64,000 bases of DNA from Acytostelium subglobosum LB1 (lineage: Eukaryota > Evosea > Eumycetozoa > Acytosteliales > Acytosteliaceae). This document shows positions 8,158 to 19,760 of this stretch, in pieces. A program made the translations under genes and the position numbers. Position 1 is the stretch's first letter; each line of letters starts with the position of its first letter. The DNA lies in contig NW_012236511.1 in assembly GCF_000787575.1 (NCBI RefSeq), positions 434,001 through 498,000 on the forward strand, in the 5' to 3' direction. The notes under the pieces were generated by a model, which was given only the letters and a program-made list of their open reading frames with translations, ran no database searches and was not told the origin of the DNA.

Positions 8158-10539
8158 ATGGCAGAGTTGTTGACATTGGATTATTCACAGAGCAATGGTG
8201 TCTCATTCGGTGCCAATGAGAAGAGTATGTATATGATTGATTGACAAGTGATTGAATGAATGAGTGATCTCAACTACTCACAATACAACATTAAACAACA
8301 TTAATACAACAAACAGAGTCAATTGATCAATTCCTTGTTAATAAGGGTATTAGATCAAATAGGGATATATTGTTCACTGGTGTGTTTACTGATTTGAAGA
8401 AGAAGAAGGTCTGGGAGATTAATGCAAAGCAACAGGAGGAGGAGAGATTGATGGTGATAACATCATATCGCATTTATGTCTTTTCGAGCACTAATGGAAA
8501 GGTTGTAACTGATGGTCATCTACTCGATCTGGTCGAGTACGCACCAGCTGATGGCGGCGTCGACATCAAGTTCCGCACTTACGTCATTCATTACAGTGGC
8601 TCAACTATCAAGCTTGATGAGCTGGCTATCGCCATCAAGAAGATGTACTCTGCCAACTTCCCAGGCATGCAGGGTGGCGCTGTCTCGGCCAAGGAGATCG
8701 GACCATGCTTTGGCTTCTCAAGGACCTATCGTTGCGTCTCTGACTACCTCGGTGTGCCTGTGCGCGAGGATATCTGTTGGGAGATCGACAACCTGTTCGA
8801 GGCCAACAACATCAAGGATTTCAATCTCTCGGATTGGCCCGAGACTCCAACACCCGCCCAAGGCAAGGCAATGATCGAGGCACTCAAGTACAATCAATGG
8901 TTCGAGTCGATCATCGCCTACAACAACCCGAGCTGCAAGATAAGCAACGATGGCATACTCAGCTTGAACACCACGCTGCAGACCAACAAGAAGATTTAAC
9001 AAGGTCGTGCTGCAGAACATCAGCGCACGCGAGAGCTGGATCACGCCCGAGACATGGATGACGTTGGCGCTCAACAACTATTTGCACACGATCGACCTTT
9101 CAAACAACGCCATCGAGGATCGCGGCACTCTTTCGCTGTGCAACGACTGGCTTGCCACAGTGGGCCACGAGATACAGAGTCTGAATCTGGCCAAGTGCTC
9201 GATCGGCAAGCAGGGTCTGCTGGCATTGTTCAAGTCGATGCGCGAGAACAAGTGGATCAGCAAGAACTTGAAGTTCCTGTCGATCAGCGGCAACAAGCTG
9301 GAAGACAGTGGTGCAGAGATGGTTGCTTTCTTGGCCGACGCAGTGTCGCTCAAACACTTTGAGATGTCGAACGTGTCGCTGGTTTGGTCCTCCATCCGTC
9401 CCAACAACATACAAAAGGCAAAGGAGACGAGGATGATCAACCGTCTCGACCTCTCACACAACAAGCTGACCGCCACCAGCAAGCAGGACTTTGCCGACCT
9501 GGCCTCATTCCTCCAGCTGGTCACCCCCAACTTGGCTGACTTTGATCTGAGCCACACGCAGCTTCCATCTTCGGCCATCGTCCAGGTGCTGTCGGCCGTG
9601 CCCAACCTGATGCGTCTCGACCTGAACGACAATGAGTTGGGCGAGGAGGGCATCCTCATCCTGGTGGACGCACTCATCCAGACCACGTTACCCAAGTTGA
9701 AGCATCTCTTTATCAATCGCAACATTGGACACTCCACACCAACAGACATCATCACCCAAACTCTCTCACTCACCAGAGTCACCCAGTCGCTTGCCGGTCG
9801 TCCATCCACCGGTGCCTCGGCTGCTGCCATCACCAACGCAGTGAAGGCACTTGTGCAGCTTATCTCGCCCGGGTCATTTGCCTTGTGTCCTCTCGAGACA
9901 TTGTCGATCGCAGGCAGCAGCGCCGGTCGTCTAAAGGCCGACGTCATCCCCCTGGTGCAGGCAATGATGAAGAACGACACAATCACAGAGTTGGACATTA
10001 GTGGACATCACGCTGGCGACGACTTGGCCATTGCATTGGGTCGTATCATCCAGGTGAATCGCTCAATCAAGACACTGTACTGGGATGAGAACCTGACCAC
10101 CACCGTTGGAATGGAGTACTTCTCTGTTGGTTTCAGACGCAACAAGACCATTCAGCACATGCCACTTCCTGTGCTGGACATTGGCGATGTGCTAAAGTTA
10201 CCAGAGAACTCTGCCGCGATGCAATCGATCAAGGAGAGGCTGAGACTGGGTGACAGCACCACTGTACAGCAGCGAGTCACTCAGCTGGCATCAGAGATTC
10301 AGGCACAGATCATTCAGAACAATCTTAGAAAGATGATGGATAATATCAACCAACAAATGGCACGTAAGAGAAATGAGGCAGCAATATCAAAGTCAATGAA
10401 GACTGCGGCACAGGTCTCTGCTCCATCAACTCAGCAGACAACATCATCATCACCATCAGGAGAGTCCAGTCCATCAACCAAGCCTGCTACTACACCATCA
10501 TCATCAAACAACAATGATGGTATGGAGGAAGTGCTCTAG
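8158..10539 (+). CDS. CARMIL/LRRC16-type leucine-rich repeat protein, with one frame change
   Basis: Exon 1 is 8158-8224, the intron 8225-8316, then coding to 10539 with one surplus base near 8994-8997, about 762 residues. CARMIL proteins bind capping protein and type I myosins at actin-rich edges. Seen here are the PH-like N-terminus (NRDILFTGVFTDLKKKK), the CARMIL signature GPCFGFSRTYRCVSDYLGVP, the ALKYNQWF block that precedes the repeats, then many leucine-rich repeats such as LHTIDLSNNAIEDRG and MRLDLNDNELGEEG. The first frame ends at AAG-ATT-TAA, and the next repeat continues in the +1 frame as NKVVLQNISA without loss of residues. The protein ends in a Ser/Thr-rich tail at DGMEEVL. It lacks the capping-protein-interaction and proline-rich regions found in full CARMILs (about 1050 residues or more), so it is either a short paralogue or a diverged form. 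Confidence 0.8.
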
Positions 10540-12240
10540 ATTGATAGTGGTTTAGTGATTGAGAATGGATGGATGTCATAGACAATAACAAAAATACATA
10601 GAAGACTTGCCAACGAATATTATTTGATTGATGTCCATTGACTTTTAATACCCACATTCAATCAATCAATCAATCAATTAATCAGGTGATCATTATTGAC
10701 TTGACTTTTAAGGATATTGCCATATAAGTTGATTTGGACAAAGTTGTGTTTGTTGATGGATGGTCCATCTCAATCAATCAACACCTACTCGACCAATACA
10801 CACACAGACATATACATTGAGTATAGATAGATGGAACATGGTATCAAAAGGTGGTCCACCAATCATGTTCTAATTGAGATTGATGACAACATGTACATAT
10901 AACCATTTATGGTAAAAAGAGAAAGGAGGAGGAGGAGGTGGAGGATCACATCGTATAATAGTACTATTCAATGGAGTTGAAGTTACTGCCACCACCACTA
11001 CTTTATCAAGTACATCACATCCATCTATAACCCATTAACAATCATGTGAATCGAATCGGAGTGGAGCTGTGATATGTACTACACATTTCGATCCATCCAC
11101 TCACTCACCAATCTATGTTTCCAGTATCGAATCAATCAATCAAAGATAAACAACATCATCATCATCATAATCACATAGAGATGTCAATTTGATACCAAAA
11201 GAAGGGAAAGAAGGAAAGAGGAGCCACTGTTATTGTTGTTGTCGGTTATTGGTCCAATGCCATCAATCCAGTGACACTAATTATATATTATCAGGGGTGA
11301 TCTCGCCCTCCTTCCACACACACTCTAACACACATACACAGTGCTCCATCAATACATCCACATCATCATCGTGATCAGTCAGTTGGGCAATATAAATATA
11401 TTTATTTAATTAAATATATAAATAAATGTGATAGAGATAGATATATTATTAGGTGTTGCCATCAAGGACATCAACACAACCACCACCACTCTCAAGTTCA
11501 CTGATCAAACCTACCTTCTACTTTTAGCTCACCAGTCAATCATTCATTCACGTGTGACTTACACACACACACACACAACCAGCTCATCATCAAATATATA
11601 AACATGAGAGAGAGATAATAACAATAACGTTCACTTCAAAGTAGACCAAGGTGGTTGGGTGGTTAGTGAGTGATACGTTGATCCATCAGTATTAATTAGT
11701 AGTAGTTGTTTGATGATCACTCAAGTTGCTGAGCAACTGCATTGGATGGGTTAACCCATCAGTCCATCCCTTCACTGTTGCGAGCCCCACACACGAACAA
11801 TCAAACACATAACACGCTTGTCGAGAACATCACACATATATAACATCAAACAAACACAAACACACGAGTGGTTGTTGTTGCTGTTGATGCCAGGCCAACA
11901 TGTTATATGTGTGTGTGGAGGTGTGTGGAGGTGAGCAACCGGTGCCATCCATCAAGTCATATATCTGTGGTATCAGGGATGATATGCGCGCACACGCACC
12001 CTGCGGAGAGATATCACAAGAATAGCCTGTTAAGGATAAGGTATCATCACATCCTTTGTTGGACCATCACACACTAACAACACGAGCAGTAGGCGCCGTA
12101 GCCAGCTGCAAGCAGTAGCAACAACAATAAACAACAACAACATTAACAACATCATCTGTTGCTCCACTTCCACACCCAAACTAACATCCATCCATCATCC
12201 AACCATCCATCACCAAACCAATCAACCAACCATCTAACCA

Positions 12241-12271
<31 letters not shown>

Positions 12272-12579
12272 CATCACATTGGCTTCTCCTCCTTCTTTGT
12301 CAAGTTATCCATCCACAAGATACTTCCCATTAATCCAATATACATCTGTCCATCCACTCACCAACCATCATCCATCCAACAAACATCCAATCAATCAACC
12401 AAACAATCATTCTTCATATATTATCCTTCCATTAGGCATCCCCTTTAAAACTATATTTATATATTACCAAACGATCGTTTGACTTGGCCTGCCTTTTGGA
12501 CCTCACCCCTCCCTCTTCTTCCATTCTCTCTCTTTCTCATTCTCTAATACTTAATAATATTTATTTCCAAACAAAAAAG
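10540..12579. other. Long intergenic region upstream of the cyclin gene
   Basis: About 2 kb without a supported gene. It contains many AATC and CATCCATC simple repeats, an inverted AT-rich block TATTTATTTAATTAAATATA near 11398, and CA-rich stretches near 11561 and 11850. It is probably a long promoter and leader for the cyclin gene; no specific site can be named. Confidence 0.45.
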
Positions 12580-13687
12580 ATGGAGTCAACATCAACATAT
12601 TCTCATGTGACCAACTACCACAATGACACTAGGAGTCCTGGATCACAGTTGGCAACACAGCATCCATTGTCCCCACCCAACCAAACACGAACTATTCTTT
12701 CTCTTCTACAGGATGGCAAGATGAACATTGCAGAGATCACTGCCAATCCAGACAATGCCAACGATTGTCTACTAAAGTCATTATTCCTATGTATCAATCA
12801 ACTATTGGCTGTTGGTGATCAGGTAAGTTTTTAATTTTTTTTTTATTAATTTTAATTAATTATATTAATATTAATTATTTTTATTCTTAGGTACCAAACA
12901 ATTATAATCAATTCCTTCCGGACAATATGAGATTGCCAATGATCACCATAGACCTATATATTGCCAGGATACTCAAGTACTCACCTTGTTCCAAGGAATG
13001 CTTCATCACTATATTAATGTACATTGATCGATTGATTACCAAGAGGAACTTTGTCGTCAACAGTTACAACATACATAGAATATTGATCACAAGCATCCTA
13101 GTGGCTGCCAAGTACTTAGATGGTAAGTTCATCAACTCCCACATTATTGGAATAATTCCACCGACTTACTAACCCTCAATCAATCAATCAATTAATTATT
13201 TCCAGATATATTTTATAACAATCATTTCTATTCACAAGTTGGTGGAGTGTCTGTTAAGGAGATCAATGTGATGGAGCTTGACTTTTTGAAGTTGTTGTCC
13301 TTTGATGTGAGCATCAAGCTGGAATCATTCGTACATTATGCCGCGGCAATGGAGTTGTACTGCAAGAAGATGCAGACTCAGCTGAACATGCAGTCACCAA
13401 TCGCACTGCCAATCAGTATACCAAAGAATCTACTTCCACAACAGGATGATGATATCTCAAAAGGCAACAACAAGTCAAACAGCAACAGCAACAGCAGTAG
13501 CGGTAGTAACACAGACTCAAACAGCAGCAACAGCAGTAGTAGTACCAACAACAACAAAGACACATCTGTAAATAGCAAACCACTCAGCAAAGAGGCAGTA
13601 GGCAAGAGCGACCACACCAACAAACCATTCATTCATCAGCCAATATCTTCCTTTCGATACCAGCCACAACCCGATTGTGTTGCTTGA
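12580..13687 (+). CDS. Pho80/Pcl-like (P-type) cyclin
   Basis: CDS is join(12580..12822,12891..13122,13206..13687), 318 residues. Introns are GTAAGT to CTTAG and GTAAGT to TCCAG. The central region contains a P-type cyclin box: ITIDLYIARILKYSPCSKECF, then MYIDRLI, NSYNIHRILITSILVAAKYLDD, and VGGVSVKEINVMELDFLKLLSFDVSI. This order matches the Pho80/CycU family that activates Pho85/Cdk5-like kinases. The 80-residue N-terminus holds a second helical segment (ILSLLQDGKMNIAEI). The C-terminus after residue 230 is a Ser/Asn tract. The chosen frame stops at GTT-GCT-TGA, but directly after it the +1 frame reads EEVFHSIFNITPSSSSS and a His run, so the true C-terminus is uncertain. Confidence 0.8.
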
Positions 13688-14299
13688 GGAGGTGTTTCAC
13701 TCGATCTTCAACATCACACCCTCCTCTTCGTCGTCCTCATCCTCGAGCCACCACCATCATCACAAGGGAGCAACAACAAAGAAGAAGAAGTAGAGAGTCT
13801 GGATGAACCAAAACAGCGTCCATGCTCGCCCCCAGAATCCATCCATCCATTCATTCCATCAACGTCCAACCAACTATTTACATCAATCTTTATCATTACC
13901 ATCGTCATCAACCTACCCCAAGGTGGGTAGGTCTGACATTCATTTAATACTATCCTTATTAAATATATCAGGTGGTTCCCTCCACCAAAGTCTTGTACAC
14001 ATCTCCAACTATCTGGAATTATTCCATTCAATGGAGATACCAAAGTATTCTTTGTCCACTCCTTTCGTTGACAAGCGTCCTCAAAAGAAACTTTGGCGGT
14101 TAAGGCATTCTCCATTCTCATTGACGAAAGTATACTTTGGCAATTAACTACCCTGTCTCAGCACTCGCCCTCTTTGCTAGGAATACGACAGACCAGCAAC
14201 GGGTTGAAACACCTAGAATCTCGTAATGGCCAGAACAAAAGGCCTTAAAGATAGTTTATGTACATGATGTTTGGATTGGGGAATTGGGATCGAGGTCGA
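13688..14299. other. Region after the cyclin gene, possible displaced coding pieces
   Basis: On the plus strand, protein-like stretches appear in different frames at 13686-13790 (EEVFHSIFNITP), 13766-13870 (NNKEEEVESLDEPKQ) and 13973-14248 (NGDTKVFFVHSF and LVVKAF-like, ending NGQNKRP), with an intron-like GTGGGT to ATATCAG at about 13923-13971. I cannot join them into one gene. They may be a continuation of the cyclin tail or an unrelated decayed gene. Confidence 0.3.
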
Positions 14300-17200
14300 C
14301 TAGACCTTCTTTGGCTTATCCCTGACCTTGTCCCATCGCTTCTTGTTTTCGAGGTAGGATCGCTCCAAGCTCTGAAGTTGTTCGAGAATCTCTGGACAAG
14401 TAGGACGTTTCTGTTGTTGTTGAGAATGAATGTTAGATATCTTGTCTGGTGGATTGATCACTTCTTGGATTTGAATGAATACATACTTCTGGGTCGAGTT
14501 CCCAGCATTGGTTAATAAGATTTACAAAGCCTTCTGGACAGTTGGGAGGTATTGTTGGACGGATGTTCTTCTTGGATGTAAGGACCAGGATCTGGAAGTC
14601 AAACTGTATCTGTTTGTACTCTGCATAAGGTCGTTCGTACTTGCCCCTCATACATCTAATAATCATCTCCCACTAAAATTGATTGGTTGGTTAGTGATCC
14701 ACTACCATCGTACACATCATCATCATCCATATTGTACATACTATAATGATACCAATTGAGAATATGTCACCTTTGACTGTAGAGTCGCCAAAGTGCACCT
14801 CTGGCGCGCAGTATGCATAGGTACCTCTCGTCTTTCTCAAAGTAGTCTTGCCTGTTTGGAATCTACTCAGTCCAAAGTCTGCCACCTTGATCGTCCAATG
14901 ATCGGTAACCTGTAAAAAAAAGTGAATGTTAGCATCCAGCTTTGTTATTGCATCGATAGAAGGCACAACTTACAAGTAGGTTCAGGGACTTCAAATCCCT
15001 GTGAACAATGACTGGCTTCCAGTTGTGTAGACACTTGATGCCCTTGACCATCTCAGTACTGAACTTGATAACCCAGTCCCACGAGAAGTCCATGGAGGTG
15101 TGCATAAGATGGTGGAGAGAGAGATTGGAGCAGTACTCCATGATCATGCTGATCCTCGGCTGCAGCACAATGCCATAGAAGTAGACGACGTGTGGCGATC
15201 GCAGCGAGCTCATGATCTCCAACTCCTTCAAAAAGTCCTGCAGCTTCTGTTGCTCAGGTGTCTTTTTGAGGATCTTGACGGCCACCTCTTGATTGCGCCA
15301 GTCTGCCTTGTAGACCTTGGCCGATGCTCCCTGGCCCAGCTTCTCCATGAAAACGAGGTCATCGCCATCGATGATCCAGTTGCTAAAGTTTGAAAACAAT
15401 CTGTGATCGATCCGGTTGGGCACTTGTGTCCTCTGTGTGGTACCGCTCACTCCACTGATCACACTGCTGAGGTCTGATGGTTGTTGGCTAATGTCCAAGT
15501 CGCTGGCATAGTCAATGTTGTTGTCAGTGATGTTGTAGTTGCTGTAGTCGATACCAGATACATCCATGCTGCCATCCTTGTGGACCAGGGACAGGTCCAA
15601 CTTGTTCATCTCATTGAACACCTCGGTGACGCTCTCGGGCAGATCATTGGAAGCCAGATCAAAGCTGTTGGGATAGATGAGTGGGGAGGCATTCGCCTTG
15701 CCCAGGTTCTTGTGGCTGGCAGGATAGTGTCCACAGTTGAGACAGGCTCCGCCGTTGAGGCCCTGTGACTTGTACGCTAGACAGTCGCAAGGTGCCTTGC
15801 AGCATCCTCTCTTAAAACCAAACGCCACACCATACTGCTGCATGTCATCGATGATTGATTGGGTTTGAAGCAGTGGCGATGAGTTCTCGGACGATGGCAG
15901 TGATTGTGTCTGTTTGAGGAAGAGTGGCTTGATCATTGATATGCGAGGGGACAGTGGTGGCGACGTCAGGAGACTGACGCCAAGCGCAGGCAATGAGCTG
16001 CTGCTGCTTGGATGATGGTGAGGTTCGCGTGGGTGATGATGGTGGCTCGTGTGCACGGGTGATGAGGAGTTTGAGTTGGATGTTGTTTGGCGTTCAGATT
16101 GTCCGCGCGGTGACAGTGAAGTGATCTGCTGATGATGCGGCAGTTGTGAATGATGATGATTGCGTGGCGAGTTGTTGAGTGACAGTGGTACTTGGTCGGC
16201 GCTGTCCAGTGGCGGCGACTCGGACATTAGCGATGGTGTGGTTGGAGGTGACACCGACCGACTGCCATTGATGGCCAATGCGCCACTCGATGTAGAATGA
16301 TTGTAGGCGTGGCAGAACCTCTTGAACGAGTCCAATGTGACGTCCTCCTTAATGACACGATATATCTTGTCAAACAATGTCCTGTCCAGTGTGGTGTCCT
16401 CGTTGGCTAGGGCTGCGGCGCTGAGCTCGACCGCCAAACTTCCGCTCGATGTCTTTAGTTGTTGCCGACTGTTGCCGCTACAATTGCTTAGTCTTGCCTG
16501 CACCTGTGCGACCAGATCGCTGTCGACTGCCAGCTCGTCAGCTGCTCCAACCTGCAAGTACTTATTATAAATGCGCTTGGCCTCGTCAAGCGCCTCGTTT
16601 GGCAGTGCTGCCGTTGTGGTCATGCTCTGGAGATGCTCGACATCCTCCAGGAACTCGAGGTTTGACAAAGAGTGCTCTTTCTCACAAAAGGTGCGGAAGA
16701 GGTCGTATCCAATCTTATCCTTCATCAATGTGCTCAGTGACTCCTTACTTGATTGTGGCAGGATATACGGGGCTGATGGTGGCTCGGTGTACTTGCTGAT
16801 GGGCGGATGACTGTTGCCCAATGCTGTGTTACTGCCACCACCACTTCCACCCGTGCTCTTTGAGAGGAACTTCTGTATCAGTAGTTTGGTGGGCCTCCTG
16901 TTACTACCATCTCTGCTATTATCCTTGATTGACCTGTCGCTGCCAGAAGAGGAGGATGATGATGTTGTCGTCGTCGAAGTAGTCGTATTCGCATTGCCAA
17001 TGTTGTTGCTGTTGTTGTTGTTGTTGACGCTATTGTTGTTGTTTATGATTCCACTGCTGTTGTTGATGCTGCTGTTTGTTTGTTGCATTGTTGGGAGACT
17101 GCCCTGAGTAGGCGCCACAAGCTTGGCAGTTAGCTGTTCGGCGTAACTTGAACTGATAGTTGTTCTGGTGGCGGCCAGCTTGCGAGTGGGCGACTCGCCA

Positions 17201-18570
17201 GAGACCCATGATATCATGCTGGCAGACACATTGGACAAGAGCCCAGGCGGATATGTTGGCGATGTGGGCGTCGACTTGGGTGACTCGTTGGGTGAGATGG
17301 CGCTGCTGAACGTGCCGTCGGAGAACTTGTCAATGTCGATGTCCCCCACGTAGTTGCCATCGTTGCTGCCGTTGCCATTGTCGTCTTCGTCGTCTTCGTC
17401 ACCCTCCTCATCCGAGAAGTCGAGGAATGGCGAGTAACCGCTGTAGACCGAGGCGCCGAGCTTTGGCGTCGAGCCAATGGCCGGACCAGTACCCATGTAC
17501 TGGCTGCTGTCGGCGCCGAATATCTTGGAGAGAACGCCGTGCGCGCGAATCTTACGATAGTGCGTCATCTGAGCGTTGTGATATTGTTGCTGCTGCTGTA
17601 GTTGCTGCTGATGATGCTGCTGCTGCTGCTGCTTGGCGTAGGGGTTCTCCATGTTGAGGTTGGGCAGGTTCAAGTCGGCCTTGAGTATCGTGTCAAACTT
17701 CTTTGGCGTCATCAATGCGGACACGGGTGGGGTGGTGGCACCCACACGGTTGGCACCAATGCCCGTGGCGCTACTACCACTCACACCTGACAACATCATC
17801 ATCATAGACGACGTTGATGGATCTTTATACAATCCTTTGATTGAGCCTGGTGATGTCTGTGTCGTCGTAGAGTGACCGATCACGTGAGCCGATGATGTTG
17901 GAGTAGGCGGTACAACTACCTTTCCATGAGTGATATTGATACTATTGAGCTTGTCCACCAGTGATGGCACCAAATGAGGTGTTTGTACATTATTATTATT
18001 ATTATTACTATTATTATGTTTGGACTTGTCTGATGATGAAGTTGGGTGATGATGATGTTGATCTAATTGATCTGGCTGTTGATGTGGCGATGGTGATGGT
18101 GATGGTTGTGAAAAGTTGGTATTGATAAAGAGTGATGGTTTCTTTGTTGGATTACTCTTGAGAGTTGGAGGTGGAGGTGATTTATGTGGTGTCGTTATAG
18201 TTGTTGTTGTAGTAGTACTTGTTGTTGTTGTTGTTGGCTTTACACTTGGTGGTGATGATGATGTATCACTGGACATTGAAGTGTCCAGAGTTGAACTGTT
18301 ATGTTGATTATGATTATGATGTTCGCTAATGTTACTGTTACTGCTACTGTTACTGCTGTTGCCAGTGTGTTGATCAATGTCGCCACCCATCACCAATGGC
18401 CTCGTTATGTTGGCATTGGTGTTGGTGGTGGTGGCATCGACGCCAACAACAAATGGCAGCTGTTGCTGCTGCTCTTGATATTTATTCATTTGAGATAGTT
18501 TTATCGCATGCGTGTTGTTGTTGTTGTTCGTTGTTGTCGTCGTTGATATCGAAGAACATAGATCAATCAT
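14300..18570 (-). CDS. rckA: RGS-domain protein kinase, RckA type (TKL group)
   Basis: CDS is complement(join(14300..14410,14487..14672,14742..14909,14974..18570)), 1353 residues. Introns begin GTAAGT or GTATGT. A ~600-residue low-complexity N-terminus rich in Asn, Gln, Thr and Ser leads into an RGS domain split by a loop, roughly residues 610-757 (KIGYDLFRTFCEKEHSLSNL to TLDSFKRFCHAY). A Cys/His-rich stretch follows at about 920-956 (CCKAPCDC then CLNCGHYPASH). The kinase domain spans about 1069-1320, with glycine loop GQGASAKVY, VAVKIL lysine, HRDLKSLN catalytic loop, DFG and a GTYAYCAPE activation-segment end, all intact. Dictyostelium RCK1 has this RGS-plus-kinase layout and limits chemotactic G-protein signalling at the plasma membrane; orthology is inferred from architecture. 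The gene ends in a basic tail DKPKKV. Confidence 0.88.
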
Positions 18571-19104
18571 TATCCAGTCATCATAACAACAATATATATC
18601 TATCTATCTTTCTATTTCTATCTGTATCTAACTAACTTATAAATATATATATCTTGTTTCTTCTTTTTTTTTCTTTGGGTCGTAGTAGTGCCCAGCGCTA
18701 CAATCTATGATGGTGATGAAGACGGACGGCATCATGCTTCAACAACAAAACGCCTCCTCACTATTATCACACTGAGCAACACAGTGTCAGTCAGGTCACA
18801 ACACCAACCCACCATCCCATCATGCCCAAAGATTAACAATACCTGGGTGTGAGTCGGGGCACACTGACTAACACGGGTCTCTAACCCTTGTGGGGGGTGT
18901 CATTGAATGATAACATGATTGATCTTTTTTTCAATCAAAAACGAGATCAGATTGTTGTGTGTGATGTGGTGGGGGTAAATCGGATCAACTTTTGCAAAGT
19001 TTTTGATTGGTTGAAAGACACAATAAAAAAAGTTATTAATTAATTAATTGATTGTATTGAATTGTATGATTGAGTTGTGATTGAATGTTTGATTGATTGA
19101 TGGA
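18571..19104. other. Intergenic, upstream of the RckA-type kinase
   Basis: Contains TATA-like and T-rich tracts near 18640-18675, a moderately GC-rich patch at 18690-18880 and TTAATTAATTGATTG repeats near 19035. No gene is recognised. It should hold the kinase promoter and the profilin 3' region. Confidence 0.4.
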
Positions 19105-19492
19105 TCATTCATTTGAATCATTTTGAATTAAGAAATCACCTAGTTTCTCAACAATGGCAAGGGCAGCAGGTGATTGCATCTTATCATTGTAGACAGCGAC
19201 GATTATGCACTTGCCAGTATTGAAGAGAACGATTCCTCCTGTTCCCTTCCTTCCAGTAGCCGTTTTGTTGTTGGCGTTCAGTGTCAAGTACTTTACACCA
19301 TTGACCAAAATACCAGCATTGGCAAAGTTGATGGGCTCAGAGAAGTTGGACAATATTGTCTTCTTCTCATTGTCATCCTTCAAGTCAAATTTTGGGAGAG
19401 TTGGACCATGTTGAGTTATCAGAGTTTCCAATGATGGCAGCTTGTTGAAAACCATCATCCATAAGTGATTTAACTAAATCATGCCAAGACAT
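19105..19492 (-). CDS. Profilin, with one frame change
   Basis: Profilin binds actin monomers and proline-rich ligands. The minus-strand frame from the ATG at 19492 reads MSWHDLVKSLMDDGFQQAAI and GNSDNSTWSNSPK, the standard profilin N-terminus with its conserved Trp residues. It reaches AAA-ATT-TGA after 35 codons. Profilin then continues without loss in the +1 frame: FDLKDDNEKKTILSNF, GILVNGVKYLTL, GRKGTGGIVLFNTGKCIIVA and AALAIVEKLGDFL. With one surplus base removed the length is 128 residues, normal for the family. No GT-AG intron could hide the break. Either the base is an assembly error in an A4 run, or the gene needs a +1 shift, or it has recently died; the rest is well preserved. A decayed second copy lies at 21369-21660. 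Confidence 0.75.
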
Positions 19493-19760
19493 TTTATTAA
19501 TTGTGTTAAATAAGTTATTTATATTAAATTAAATAAGATTGTTTGATTGATTGAATGAATAATTTATTGACCTTATCTTCATTGGATAGTATTAGTTTAA
19601 ACTTCAGGAAGAATGTGTAGTTTGGACAAAGTTTATTCTTTATCCTCAAGGTGGGAGAATACCAAGAGGGCAAAAAGCCAATTATGAACCAGCTGATGAG
19701 ACAACACTTCACATTTTATCTTAATACTTGAGATATATAAACAAGTGTTGTTTATTCTGA

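Noticed and set aside
10620-12480. Clusters of AATC, CATC and CCAT repeats that look like arrays
   Set aside because: Units are 4-5 bp and irregular without spacers, so they are simple repeats common throughout this genome, not a CRISPR array.
14150-14250. Possible non-coding RNA after the cyclin gene (AAGGCCTTAAAG and nearby hairpins)
   Set aside because: The inverted repeats are short and no box or promoter motif of a known RNA class is present.
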